From Taenia hydatigena (lineage: Eukaryota; Platyhelminthes; Cestoda; Cyclophyllidea; Taeniidae), in assembly GCA_036345935.2 (NCBI GenBank), contig JADWOT020001469.1:106761-170760 (forward strand): a DNA stretch of 64,000 nt, written 5' to 3'. The notes beneath the pieces were generated by a model. That model was not told the DNA's origin. It saw only the letters and a list, made by a program, of their open reading frames with translations, and made no database searches. Made by a program: the position numbers and the translations under genes. Of the stretch, positions 46,218-58,837 are shown one piece after another (positions within the stretch are counted from its first letter, which is position 1; each line of letters begins with the position of its first letter).

Positions 46218-46616
46218 ATGAAAGAGACCTTTACATCCATGGAATCTAATCAGGTTAAGAAAGTACCCTGGTGTACTTTGTATGTGAATTGGCAAACACG
46301 TGCTGCATTGGAGATCCTATTTCCATTGAGAAACAGCTTCAGTTCAATTAAATTTGGCTGGCTCGATATGACTCAAGCCCTCTCCTTTGCTTTTGTGCAC
46401 GGAGGTTATGCCATCGTCCCTGCAATCAGATCCCTACCATCACCACTACGAAAACGAAACTTGACCAAACTTATCGCCCATCTGCTCCATCTATGCCGAC
46501 GGAATGCAGGGACCCGAAAAAGGAGACTTTTTTTGCCTTCACCTCTGCAAGCATTCATTCCCACAAATTTCGGAGTTGCTCCTCCACCCATCAGATTTGT
46601 CAACGCCTGGACGTGA
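46218..46616 (+). CDS. 132-codon open frame, unknown
   Basis: A continuous ATG-initiated plus frame begins just beyond the acceptor of the opposite-strand exon. It includes LPSPLRKRNLTKLIAHLLHL and LPSPLQAFIPTNFGVAPPP. It is longer than most chance frames here and has a basic C-terminal half, but no motif, signal peptide or splice support. Treated as hypothetical. Confidence 0.22.
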   Translation: MKETFTSMESNQVKKVPWCTLYVNWQTRAALEILFPLRNSFSSIKFGWLDMTQALSFAFVHGGYAIVPAIRSLPSPLRKRNLTKLIAHLLHLCRRNAGTRKRRLFLPSPLQAFIPTNFGVAPPPIRFVNAWT

Positions 46617-46619
46617 AGA

Positions 46620-49045
46620 TGGAGTTCAATGTGGTACCTGTGGCAGATAACATTGTTTTAAACATGACTTAAACTTAGATTTAATTGGTATTGCCTCCGG
46701 CTTATCCATTCTTTAATAATGATTCGTCTATTTAGAATAAAGTCACCTGCTTGCAGTTCAGACAGTTCTAACGGAATCACAACTTATTCTGCATAATTAG
46801 ATTTGCTAAGATTTGGACCAGCATGTTGGATAATAAACATAAATGTGCAGTCAAAACAGCAGAATGCAGTCAAGCAGTGATGCTCATAATAGTATGACAA
46901 TGGAAATAAATAAATTCCTTCATCAAATTTGGAGCCGACCGCCAAAATGAAGTGCGTCAAAATCCGATAACGATGCTGGGTTTAAGTGCATGGATAATTG
47001 GTTAGCAGTGGGTCTGTTAAGGATTCCTACTTCTATAATTTTACTGCGACCCCTATCTTACAGAAAGGCACAGAGACCCCTTTTAGTGGACGCTGGGTCT
47101 AGCTCATAACCACAAGGTTTAGTCATCGCACCCGTCAAAGACGCCAAGGAATGCACATCTTCCTATGCGCCCTCTGGTAAGACCTTTTTAGGTAAAATAA
47201 ATTTTGGCTTCACTTAGACCCTAGTTTAGAACAATGCTGCAAAAATTCATCTCAGCAAGTTATCAGTCATACAGAGCATTTGGTGCTAATAAGTCTTTTT
47301 GCTAGGCGACTCTAATGCCTAGCAGAACGGGCCTTTTGCTACTAGACACATAGGTGTTACATCCTGTCAGAAATTTGGACTGCCATTTATGCTCGAGAAG
47401 CCCTGCGGTATAAAAGTAAATCTCCTATTCAGTTTAGCAACTTTATGACCATGCATTACCAGGAACTTCAAACGTCTCTGCATTACAAATAGCGATCTTG
47501 GCTGAAATTCCGACAAGACACAACTAATCCATAAATTAGCTAGCGAAATGGAGAAATAGCCTTTTGGCAAAATGCAAAACTTGCACACTCGACAATGCGA
47601 TTTGCGCACCAAAATATTTCAGTCGGCAAAGTCGCATAATAGGTTCCTGTCGCTGCGAACGCACCCTGATGGAATTTTGTTTTATGCTTAGATTACGGCT
47701 TAGGAGCAGCATTATAATGCTGATTTCACATTTATTTTGACTGTCATGCCGAGAACTTTGGGGCGCCCTCTTTCGCCCGGGCTGCACCCTAGCATAGGCG
47801 TGTAAGGGCGGTAAGAGACTGTCTCGATATTATTGCAGCCATTGCTTCCTTGCTGATAACGACAGCATATCCTTTCCTAGCAAAATCATGCTAGGAACTC
47901 ATGAGGTGCTCACATAGGCTATCCGTTGAACTGGGTGCGGAGAATCAACATTGTAACTAACTTCCTGTAAGCGAGTTCATGCGAAGCCACAAGAACGCTT
48001 TGGCAATAATACGGAATTAGCTCTGAACACTAAATCCACCTTTCCAATATTTAGGCCTATCCACTCTCTCAGAGCCATCAAAGTTTCACCAAGTCTAAAG
48101 CAATTAGGCTAGTAATGTAGATATATTCCTTAATTCTGGACACTGAAATCTATCCCGACAAATGCGTTCAAACGATTTTCCTTTGACATTCATCTGCGTA
48201 CGAATTCGCCACAAAGTTTTCAGAGTCAAAAATATAACGTGATGGAAGGCAACCTGGAAAATAAGTTGAAGTATTTCTTTGTGGAAGAATCGATCATTCG
48301 CACAGACACCGAAAGAGGAATCTTCGTACAAATTATTGACAAGCCTACCTATAGTGTAGGGTAAAATGGACCGAATCATTTTCCCACTCTCAGCCACTTT
48401 TATCCAGTTTTCTGATCTAGCGACAAAATAGCACTGCCAAAGGGCAGTTCAAATATGTAACTAACGTAGATTTCTGCTCAATCACAAGATTTACAGCAGA
48501 CTATGCTGGTTAGATATGCGTATTGTTGCTTTATTTGAGAAGCACGTCCTGTGTTGCAGGAAGATATGTCGATATTGTACATTGTACCCCGCATTTCAGT
48601 GCCTTATTAAACGAAATCCTGCACTTGTGTCTGCAGGCAAATCGTTTTGCTGGCTTTGGATTATGGTTTCGCCGACTGTGCAGATCCTCATTCAGCAAAA
48701 CATGCGCCACGTGTTTGTAACCCATCAAGAATACCAAACTTTTCTGCGATGGATCAATTTAGAATTTTATCAGTAAGAGTTCTTTGTCGTCACAGATGCA
48801 TGAATTTCGTGTGTGAGTCAAGATTCTATCAGGTTGAAAAACTTTTCTGCTTGCTATTTATGTTGCTATCTGTAAACCCGTTTGCCTCTCTCAAACGCCC
48901 TGAATATGATAATGTGTGGCTGTAGGAAGTAATGGATTCGGCGTGTATCCGTTTCGAGAGGCGCAGACAAATTGGATTATGTCATGCATTTTGGCATAAT
49001 TACTGGAAGGACTTAGTGATAGCCATTTAGCGTTTTAGAGTTCAC
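46620..49045. other. No gene firmly recognised
   Basis: A minus frame at 48104-48397 contains MAESGKMIRSILPYTIG followed by a donor-like GTAGGC and, about 100 nt later, an acceptor-like CTTATTTTCCAG, so a small exon there is possible. Plus frames at 48516-48925 overlap each other and are not supported. Confidence 0.35.
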
Positions 49046-49049
49046 TTCA

Positions 49050-49960
49050 TTCTCGGATGAGCTTTCACCTGTTTCGTCACTGAATGCTTATCGCCAAGAA
49101 CTTGTACTCAAGTAAACAAACTGCAAAGGTAGTCACGTACAGGTAGCAGCCGTGGTCTAAATTTCTACGAAATAAGGAAAAATCATTAATAAAGTAGGGA
49201 AATGCATATAATCTATAAAGGAGTGTAGCCATGTGACTTGAGAAAAATGCAGAAAGCAAATCTGGAAAGCAGGATACAAATGTCTATCTTATGTATCAGC
49301 ACGTCCGCGTGAGGCGTTGTTCCAAGACTCAAATATAATCCGGCAAAATAAATAAAATGCTTCACTAAAACATAAAAAAGAAAGTTTCTTTGTTTAAGAC
49401 TAAAGTGTCATATAAATTAATGGCAACTTTTGCGTCCAGTGGGCATCGCTAATGCAGGCGACTAGCCTTCAAAGTAATAACATATGAAACAATCAATATA
49501 GTAACGGCAGTGAGAGCAGAAAATCGGTGCAAGAGATGACCGGCAATAGTATATAGTAGCAACAGACCATGACTGATGGTATTCGCCGCGTGCGTGAAGC
49601 AGTTCCCTCGTAAATCAGCAAAGTTCACACTTTAAGTAGAGTAGGCAGATTAGGTCCGATCGGTGCTTAAGGGACCTACTATGATAGCTGTGGCACATAG
49701 CTGCGCTCTATTGTCCATTTAGTAACATAATTGACAAAAATTGAACTTTAAATCTTAAGTATTAAGTCGATTTCTTGCGGCGGTTCTCGCGTCATGAGGC
49801 AAACTGAGGTGACTCACAGCGGTGCATGAGGAAGACGTAAGGAGTCCAGCACATAAAAAAGGGACCATAGCACCCAACACCAACCCAACATGACTGCACC
49901 TTGTAATGTTTTCCTTCCCCTTCCACTGCGCTACCGTTTAGTGACTATTAATTGCAAGGT
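49050..49960 (-). repeat. Interspersed repeat family R3, copy B
   Basis: Inverted counterpart of 40750-41700. The best-conserved part is 49480-49640, around CGCCGCGTGCGTGA. Ends are approximate. Confidence 0.87.
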
Positions 49961-50959
49961 CGATGTCCAGAGCAAAATTACTATCTGGAGGTGTCTACCT
50001 GTATCTAACCTTTTGTCCTCATCATGAAACGTGACCACTGCCAATATTTCCCGTGAACAAAAAAATAAAAACAGTTATTATCCAGGTAGGAAAAAAGATG
50101 GCACAGTTGCATTTAGAACCTTAAAGTAAATAACTCAATGATTTTGCAGTGATTCACGGCCATTTATTAGATGCAGATCATCGGTTCCTTGAGGAAACGA
50201 GGCAATACAATTTGTCATATTACAAACACCAATTATTTTGCCTCTATAAATGTGAGTTTAAATGTTCCTAAAAATTTCGCCAAAGGACCTGCTACTCCCC
50301 TTATCTCGAGCTCTCCCATAAGCACTTTGAAATCAAATGAATATGAATTTTTGGAATAACAGTTCATCTTAGAGTGTTTTAGCACCACATTCAAAGCCAA
50401 CGCTTGAAGAACAATGACCCGAAAACACTTCTTGTCATGTCCTCAATCAATAACTATTGTGACACGCTTTTAAGCATTGTAGCGTTTATTTGACGCTCCG
50501 AAGCTGTTATGGTAAGCGATTTCACATGGCCAACATTTGTAAATTATTTTGCCTTCTAGTTTCCTTTTGTCTAACTGCCTCCTAAGTAAATAAAATTGCG
50601 TAGGATGTTTAACAATCAGCTTTGGTAAAGATCGCTTCGAAGCTTCACCATTGTGCCTAAGCCATATGGTTTGCCCTCCAATTCATGCCATTAGCATCAA
50701 GGTTTGTTGTGTACTGAACCTATAGTATTCAGCGCAAGCGCTGCCACTTAATCTTTGGGAATGCAGCTCTTCTCTACTGCCACTGTTTCTTCAGCTACTT
50801 ATGGAGCCATTTGATGGTCAGCGAAATTTCCCTTTAACTCATTCGGATGCCTTACGGTTAAAAAACGTAACGAAACAGTTCAGTGTGGATGACTGTGTCA
50901 AGGTAATTGTGACTCTACTATTGGCAGGATTGAATTGCAGACGAAAAAGAAGCGGCATT

Positions 50960-51180
50960 CATTTGGTGTGATGATGCAGTGGATAGGTGTTTTGGCTAGT
51001 AGAAGGGAAGGGTGAGCTTCTGGTGTGCGTGCCATCATGGAGGTTGTGCTACGTTGGTGCGGGTTAGTACACATGTGGGTGACGCTAGTGCAAAGCTCGC
51101 AGTCGCTGGTGTGGACGCAGGCAGCGATGATACGGCGTAGAGACCTCTGGTGTCCGCCCAGCCATTGAGGTGTTGCCATG
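50960..51180. other. GC-rich island, unexplained
   Basis: About 220 bases are clearly richer in G and C than the surrounding AT-rich DNA. The minus strand is open throughout as part of frame 50898-51179, including HTSDCELCTSVTHMC, but no splice signals or family were recognised. It could be a decayed coding fragment of a mobile element or gene. Confidence 0.35.
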
Positions 51181-51995
51181 TCAATGCGGATGAAAATAGA
51201 AACAAATCTCTTTTCTTTATTTGTTTTCTGCCTCGTATATCATCAATTAACTTTTTTTTTAAACTGTAGTTTTTATTTTGCTATTGGCATTTTTCCACGG
51301 AGTACTTTTACCATTGTTTTGGCATCAAAATGCGTACTTTTCCTAAACCATGTAAAAATAACAAAGGTCTTCTTGACTCCTACTTTAAAGGAATGAAATT
51401 CTGAGGTTATCTTAGAATAGAATAGGCTGCGAAATTTCTGATATATTGCCTTCAATTACGTCAAATGATATTTGCGATCTCACCGTAGTGTCATGACATT
51501 GCAAGCATATTGCCGCCAACTAAAAACATGCAAATGCCCTTGGCTGACAGCATTTAAATCGCAGATTTTTACAATTCGCGCAAATTCACGGTTTAGTACT
51601 CTATTCATCAGCATCCTTCACTGACACCACTACACGCTTATCTACGAAATACTTAAATTGGTGTAAGTTTAGGGGATTTGAGTTAACTAAAAGTAAGGCG
51701 TCCCGCAAATTTTAACACAACTTCATGAACTTTTTATTCCTTGTGATTGTTCTTGGGACAAGATCACTATCTTGAGCCATATTTGTTGCATCTAATAGCA
51801 TGAATCAACAGTCGTTTTGCAAGGAAGATATAAAGGATTTTTGGGTAGGGTTATTAGCTTGTATTTTTGGATAAGTTCCTATTTGCAGCAGACATCGGTT
51901 CGACCATGCCTGTCGGAACTCTTTTTCTGTTTGATTGAAGGCACTGGCTTGTGTCTCAGTGTGCATTTTAACATTTTCTTCATGCCTTTATTCAG

Positions 51996-52096
51996 ATGCA
52001 GCATATGTCCTGAGGCGTGGTTGGTTGCCACTCCCAAGTTTGATAAAGAGAAATCGGAGTCGACTCTCATCATTCATTTCTTGAGTATCTTGGATG
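51996..52096 (+). CDS. Internal exon, unknown protein
   Basis: A 101-nt exon follows a very strong acceptor (CTTCATGCCTTTATTCAG) and ends at GGATG/GTAAAG, entering in phase 2 and leaving in phase 1. It encodes CSICPEAWLVATPKFDKEKS then ESTLIIHFLSILD, an amphipathic, protein-like sequence. No partner exon was located and the family is not recognised. Confidence 0.52.
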
Positions 52097-52277
52097 GTAA
52101 AGCACCGATTGATGCATAGACCCCAGGCGGAAAAGCACATCTTTGACTTAGACCTCAACCTTAAGGTAAAACGCACGAGTCACTCGTCCTATATTCAATC
52201 TTCTTTTAGTTTGCCCTTGTTTCACTTGTTCCAGCACACTTTATTTTTCAAATCCAGGTTGTATTGTGGCTAAGCTG

Positions 52278-52352
52278 GGCCACACGTAGCCTAATGGCAC
52301 GATTGCGTGCTTTTCAGTTAAAGTACGCCCCTTCGGTTATAAGTTGCAAACC
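52278..52352 (+). repeat. tRNA-derived SINE head
   Basis: CGTAGCCTAATGGCACGATT (A box) and CGGTTATAAGTTGC (degenerate B box) are spaced as in a tRNA-derived SINE. The stems are not intact. Confidence 0.5.
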
Positions 52353-52446
52353 CTTTTGATGACTGATTCCCTAATATTTCCACAATATGGATTTTCGTAT
52401 TTAGCACAGTCTTTTGCCGTGCTTAAATGTGTCTGAAATTTGCTCT

Positions 52447-52452
52447 TTTATT
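52447..52452 (-). terminator. Poly(A) signal AATAAA
   Basis: AATAAA on the minus strand, 45 nt past the TAG of the exon at 52497-52728, a normal distance for a short 3' UTR. Confidence 0.45.
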
Positions 52453-52496
52453 CTTCTTTTGCCCTTTGGAGGCAGACAAACCCTGTATAAACTCAT

Positions 52497-52728
52497 CTAA
52501 AGCAAATAGGTTTTATTACGTTTCAACTTCACTACCTCTGCCTCTATCTCCAAAATACCTCCGCATACAAGTGTCCTGATCAGAAACGGATGCTGGGTGA
52601 CAATAACTGACTGTATCGCCAAATGTTGGTCAGGAAAAGCAACTGCAAATTGCGGGAGTGACATCCCTAAAAGCGCTTCTGTATATTTGTGTCGAGTAGT
52701 AAACATAGCGTATTTAAGCTCGTTCAGA
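52497..52728 (-). CDS. Probable terminal exon, unknown protein
   Basis: The minus frame reads LNELKYAMFTTRHKYTEALL, GMSLPQFAVAFPDQHLAIQS and GILEIEAEVVKLKRNKTYLL before TAG, with good protein-like composition over 76 codons. The acceptor is probably GATGTCCGAAAG (phase 2); an inner one is CGACACAAATATACAG. An AATAAA follows the stop at a normal distance. Internal GGAG/GTATTT could serve as an alternative donor. I do not recognise the family. It is convergent with the exon at 51996-52096. Confidence 0.5.
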
Positions 52729-53199
52729 CTTTCGGACATCAAAAAGACATTTGAGAGATATTTGCTGAGTCGTCACAAACAGATATATGCTAGATTATTT
52801 TTAAGTTTTTCTATTTTCATCTCAACTATGGCAGGATATAACTCTTCATTCCCTGTAACATGTTCGTACTTAAAAAGCACATCAAGGTGCTCCAGGTGCT
52901 GCTCAGTTGCGGACCTGTGTATTTAGACCTTTTGGAAAATTTTTTGGTAGAGCTGCTGCCATGGTAGACATAGCCAGTAGTTAGTAAATAGCAGTCAACA
53001 GTGGTTGCCTTGTGAGTCTTTCTTCATTTCGCAATTCAAAACGGGAGAAATGCGGCCGATCCCTTGTACAATGCAGTCGATGGAGCCGCAATCGACGATT
53101 ACATTAATCTTCAAAAAAGCGATCATCCGTTTTGAAATAACACTACTGTATGCTCAATTTTTGGCCGAAAAACATGAAAGTTGCCAAAATTTGTAATCA

Positions 53200-55240
53200 G
53201 TAGCAAACGATTTTGAAATACCCTTCTCAGAATAATTCGTCTCCTGGAAGCTGCATGCAATCAAACCACATGGCAATATTTCATTCACTCTTTAAAGACT
53301 TGACCGACGCATGAGCCAAACTTTTCTAGGGAAATGGCATCTAAGGAACGGTTTCCATCAGACCATGTAGTTACCCATTAGAAGCAAACAGACAATGGCA
53401 CGGATGCCATTGCTGCATTAGGTTTTTACTATGCATAAGGGATCTTAGGATCTTATTTTAGTTCATCGCATTTGTAATGGGTAGGCAACGATAAATCAGG
53501 TAGTCATGGTGATTTCGCGACTTCGTAGCAATCCGTTGACGCCTCTCTGACGCCAATTTTTTAACCTCCGCACCTCGGTCACACGGCCAATACACGCTGG
53601 CTTACTCTGATAACGATAGGCGCCGGAAACCTTTACATGAGTTGCTCTTATGCTTTGTTTCTGCTTTCATTACATTTGATTTAGCCTGTTGTCATATTAC
53701 TAGCGATTGCACGCATAGCTAGCAATTCAGGCATGCAATTGATTACAACGTAAAATTACTGACTTACCACCTAAAAAAGCTTAGAAGATAAGTGACTACC
53801 TTGACGCCCCAAATCTGGTTAATTTCTGCCCGGCTAATCCAGGATGGAGGTAAATTTTTTCCACAAGTCAATTCTACACTCCCATAATGCAAAACATTTA
53901 TAAGCGGACCCAGGTAAACAAACGTCTCTACCAGTTACTTAACTCGCAACCTTCCGACTTCCATCCGAAATGCTTCCACAGCTTTTTGATGCAATGATAA
54001 GCAATTCGATATCCATGGACTCTTACAATTCATAATTAAGCCAAACCGATTAGAAGGAATTATATATTTCGGTTATTTTCATAGCTCCATCCTCCATGCG
54101 AAGTAACATGAGGAAAGCATGTAACAATTTAAAGCAACGGTTTTATTTGTCAATAGGTCTTTAGCAAACAAGAAGCCATTTTACTCGCAGCCTACTTGCC
54201 TGGGATATATTGTTGTACTAAAGGAAGTGTGGATTATTTTAACAGTCGAATCTGACATTTAAAGAAATGTTGCAGGTGGTACAATTATGAATGCCCAATT
54301 CATTTGGGCGGATCCTTTGCACTTCCATATGGAAGCGCAACAAGCCATCTCATAATATCTCGAACCCTATCAGATGTTAAATATTGCAGCCATTTTCAAC
54401 ATCTTCTGCATATCGAAGTTCATTTCGAAGGGCACCCTTCGTTCTACTAGATGCGTATTTTCGACTTTATTTCATTTTGTCCCATTTCATGCCACTTAAT
54501 CGTTTGCATATTGGATGCAAACAACAATTACCCTATTACCGCATGAACTCACACGTCTCGGACGTAGCTACTGTGGCTCATCTAAGAGTAAATTAATTTT
54601 ACTTCACACAATCCTCGCTGGGATGTGCTTTGGGCCTAGTTCCTGCACTCCATCTAAAGTGCTGACCCTAGAATGCGAAAATAAACTTCCATAAATGCTA
54701 AAATTCGATGCGCTGTATAATTTTGGACCATGGGCTATGTGGTTTGGATGACCATGGTTGAGTGAGAGATTCGTGGAAGAGATATGCAATCTCAGCTGTC
54801 AGGGTTATAAGGCTGGTGTTCCTGTTTAACCTCAGTCTTCAGGCCTTTGAATTGAGTGCATTAATCACATAGGAATGAAAAATGGTTATTAGGACTGTGC
54901 TCATTCAGACTACGCTTTAACCTCAGTTGCTGCTGTCATTTTTATTACCAACGGATTCGTGAACACTCACCGCTTATTAGTTAAAATGTGTATTCAGACA
55001 GGAAGTGTAGCAGTTTTGCGACTTTCTAAACTGCTCAGAATAGGAACGCTTCAGAGCCCCAAATGCATGGCATAGACCTTATTTTAACTGAGAGTTCTAA
55101 ATGCCAGCTTACCTATGCGCCTAATTTTTGCAGAGAAACAGAATAGCATTAAAAAAGCTACCCACTCACGCACTCACACATTCGTACCATCAGTTTTGAT
55201 GTGGTGTGAGTGCACGACGTTAGAGTGGACAGCTGCAAAG
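53200..55240. other. No gene recognised
   Basis: Plus frame 54384-54596 and minus frame 54604-54789 lack splice or motif support. Just upstream, 53005-53130 is open on both strands with a local GC rise, but no exon could be bounded. Confidence 0.4.
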
Positions 55241-55249
55241 GAAACATGA

Positions 55250-55318
55250 CATGGCAGAGCCGAGACGATGAGGTAGGCACAACTCACCTGGTTCAAAACT
55301 GCTCTAACCTCCGAGCTA
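55250..55318 (-). repeat. tRNA-like SINE head
   Basis: On the minus strand GTAGCTCGGAGGTTAGAGC is a near-canonical tRNA D-arm/A-box sequence, directly followed by decayed sequence. It abuts the D1 repeat copy. Confidence 0.5.
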
Positions 55319-55600
55319 CGGACACAGCTAAACATAGTTCTCCTAGTGCTTCCTTGTCGACCAATGCATTGCGCAATTCCACTGATCACGCTTCAACTGT
55401 CGCGAAGCATAGCATCTAACCGAAGTAGAGAGGTTGATAACGGGAATAATTAAAGTGGGTAGGAGAAGCAAAGTGAGGGGACATGGAAAGCGAATATAAG
55501 GCATGATGACATTTTATCTCCCACTTTTCAGTCAGATTTACTGTTCCTGCCTCTAGCGTTAAAGTAGGCAGCCTGTTCATCCTTTGTGCTTCAATTTGTT
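55315..55600 (+). repeat. Direct repeat family D1, copy 2
   Basis: Same-orientation counterpart of 26990-27430, lacking the roughly 110-base tRNA-like segment present there. Flanked on both sides by tRNA-like remnants, so D1 may itself be a SINE-associated unit. Confidence 0.75.
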
Positions 55601-55650
55601 ATTAGGCAGAAATGGTGATACTACAAGCAGCGAAAAGACAAAAAGTTATA

Positions 55651-55728
55651 CGGCTCCGACGGGACTCCAACGTGCAGTATTCTGATCCGCAGTTAGACGT
55701 CCTATCCAGTAGGCCACGTAGTCAGCCG
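55651..55728 (-). repeat. tRNA-Arg-like SINE head
   Basis: On the minus strand TGGCCTACTGGATAGGACGT (A box, D arm), CTAACTGCGGATCAG (anticodon arm, GCG in the anticodon position) and GTTGGAGTCCCGTC (B box) follow the tRNA-Arg pattern. Acceptor-stem pairing is only partial (about four of seven) and the T stem is broken, so it is a SINE head or tRNA pseudogene and not a functional gene. Confidence 0.75.
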
Positions 55729-55729
55729 T

Positions 55730-58700
55730 CACTTCACAAGCGGTTATTTCACATCTCACCCAATACATTTTGACAAAGATGTATACACCTTTTCACTCCT
55801 CCTGTCTATGGCTTTCGCACTAACTCATAAAACCGCGATTCGTGATTGGTAAACAACTGCGACATAACTGAACTGCCCATCAGATAACAGCGTCACGACC
55901 TTAAGAATTTGACTCCTAATAAAGGTGGCATTGGACACAGCTCTACTGGACCCCACTTTTTTGCTAACTAAGGATAGACTTTAGGTCACGGTCACGACAA
56001 AATCAGGTCAAAGCACCATTTTCAGCATCGTAAGTACAGCTTTCTCTTTATCAAATTGCGCAGTTGGAAGCATTCTAAATTTCATGACAAAGTTTGCCAC
56101 CTCAGCAGGTTAAGGAGGAACCGCCTTGAATGACTAGCTTCTTGTCGATGAAAGGAAGGAAATAGTTTCATTTGTTTTATCAGAGGATATTGTCGTCTTA
56201 AGGAGGGCGGTTAATCTATTTTATGCTGTCTGTGTAACTCTATGTAAACACTGACACTACTGACTGACAGGAAATTGCATAATAGGATAAAAACGCATGA
56301 AGCGAACAATCAGACTTGACAGAACAAATTTTTTCAGCGTCTACCTGACCCACGTATACCCTTGCAACAATAGTATGCGCAATTGTAGAGAGATCGCTAG
56401 AGATAGCTAGGTAGGGGCTTAAGAAGACCGAATCTAATCCCTAAAAATACAGGGAAAACCTTTACAGGTTGTCCGTGTTGGTGTATCAAGCGCCTAAGCT
56501 AGGAAATAAACCAATTGAAGCGTAAAAAGCTCAACTAGACCCTAATTCATGCAAGGAAAGCACAGTTGTAGGTCGTTGGCAAAAGTCTCAAAGTACCCCA
56601 ATTTCAGTCTATTTCATTTGGTCGAATTTGGGGCAGCAGTATGATGACCGTGCTACTGCATTCACGCTGATGCTAGAAAAGGCAGGCAAGTGCTGATGGA
56701 CGAAATTGCTCTCCTGATTACTTTGAATGCTAGATAGTAATCGTACAAAGAAGTGGGACCTATCGGCAGATCCTAATAAATTCGGATGGTTTAAACTTGC
56801 TAACCAATGTGGCGACATATTATTATGAAGCTATGCATGAATAGCTTCGTCCAAGTAGGTGTTTATGCACTTTCGTTGAGTTGACCTCAAATTGGAGCAC
56901 CTGGAATGCCTGTTTGATTGCCTTCATTAGACGTGAGACATCAAGTGAACGCAAATCTCTTTGCAGGGCAGTTTTCATCTCTTTTTGACGTGAGGCAATC
57001 AAACTCTGGTTTTGCTCTGAGTTTAATGAACTGCGAATAAATTTTGGCTCTATCTATTCACTTTATTAGTTCTAGGAGTATGAATGCCAAGGATGGAAAG
57101 GCTAATCCCTTGTCGTTTAAACTCGGGTGTGCCGCGTGTACGACAGGCACAGACCAGTGAATGTGGACTAACTCATTCAGACACTTTCGTCAATTGCCTT
57201 TATTGCCTCAATTATTCACGTGCCGAAGTGTATATGCTCAGTTTGCTCACTTTCAAATGTTCGCATCTGCGAAATGAGGATAGTTTCAAAAGGGCATAAC
57301 TCACTGTACTGTGCTTAAGCCACGGCGAATTATGACTTGGCTGGCTTCGTTTTATCAACCTATGTAATCAGTATTTTAAGGCCACCAAAATGCTATCTCG
57401 GCTGCATTTTTACCATGTTGTCCAGTTATGTGTTGGGTGCTTGGCTGATGGTACAACTAAATGTAGATGCATTGTATAGCACATGTGGGGTGCAATGGAC
57501 ATTTTGGGATCATTACAGCGTGCGCACGCCTCGCAGTTCGTAAGCGTAGGGCTCTTGAATTTCGCTAAATTATTAGTGACCAATTCCTAGGCAGTTTGAG
57601 AAGGTAGGCTGTTTTGTCGGGCAGTTTATCAAGTGAGACAGTAGTTGAGCATCTGTCCGAGTTCTAAAGTATGATGAATAGCCTTAAGCGGCGAAGTGCG
57701 AAGTAGCTAATAGGCTATGGTGACAATCGCTTGCATATTTGTCAGATCCATGCAAAGGAAGGTTGATGCATGAAATCCGGTCAGCAAAGTGGCGCAGCAT
57801 GGGTAAGTCAAGGTGCATGTTTGTGCTTGTAGGTCATTCGTGTGCATTTGCGGATACATTCCTATGCTTTATCCATTTTTGAAGACAAAATTTACCGGTT
57901 TTGGGATTAATACGTTTGCTCATATTTTATCCTTAATAAGTGATCGGACCTGCAATAGGGAAATATTTTCTACTTTGTATTTATTTGGTCAGTATCTTAA
58001 TAACAAGTACACTTCCTATTTTTGCATACAGTTAACAAATCAGCAATTGGTTTTGTGATTATTTACTACTTAAATATGCGTAACTAGTGGTGGCAAGTTA
58101 AACATGATCTGGAAATGGGTTCTGCAGACCTTTCATGAATTTTGTGATGTAAATTAATTGTAGCCATAATATTTAGGAGTGAAGTCATTCCCAAGGACCA
58201 TTTTGTGCCTATATACAAAACGAGTTGTTTTCAGCACTTCACTTCCATTTTCTGATGCTTTCTTTACAGCATCTGCCTATTTTGAGGACACGAAGGCAAA
58301 CGAGAGGTGGTTATTCCTTTTGAACTGGGTGTAAAATGGTTCAGATATCATCAGCTTTCAGACTAGCTATGCTCTTTGCTAAATCAAAATGAGCTCACAG
58401 GTGCTGAGATTTTCTTTTTATAAAGACGAACCTACCTTGCTCAATGCGTCGCATTTTTAAGCTTCAGGTACTCGTGTGCCATGCAGCGCACTTGAATTGG
58501 GCTCAACTTTGATAGTTGATAAGGTGGATTCTAGGGCATGTCTAGATTGGTAGTTTTGCTTTTAAGTAAAGAGGCGGTTTCTATCTTTCATGTTGCCATA
58601 AAGTACACTGGTGCTTTATGGACCACAAAGTAGTGATTGCGATTAAAGCAAGCTTTGCTAAAGGAGCCTGAAATGAAAACTTTATTTAATGTATACAACA

Positions 58701-58830
58701 TAAGTCACTATTAATATTGACCTATTTAAGATTGTTTTCCTAGTTGTTCCCTCTTATCCTTGTTCTTCGTGGATGAAGTGCTGTGCTCTTTCCAATACCG
58801 ATGAAATGCAAGAAGTACAGGCTCACATGC
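55730..58830. other. No gene recognised
   Basis: Frames at 56609-56818 (minus), 57084-57299, 57337-57543 and 57813-58058 (plus) have no splice pair or motif I can defend. Confidence 0.4.
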
Positions 58831-58837
58831 ATGATAC

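Noticed and set aside
53040..53130. Minus-strand exon reading INVIVDCGSIDCIVQGIGRI
   Set aside because: The peptide is attractive and an acceptor-like GAAG precedes it, but the plus strand is equally open and no reasonable donor was found.
55651..55728. Functional tRNA-Arg gene
   Set aside because: Acceptor and T stems are broken and the apparent anticodon GCG is atypical for eukaryotic Arg tRNAs; read as a SINE head.
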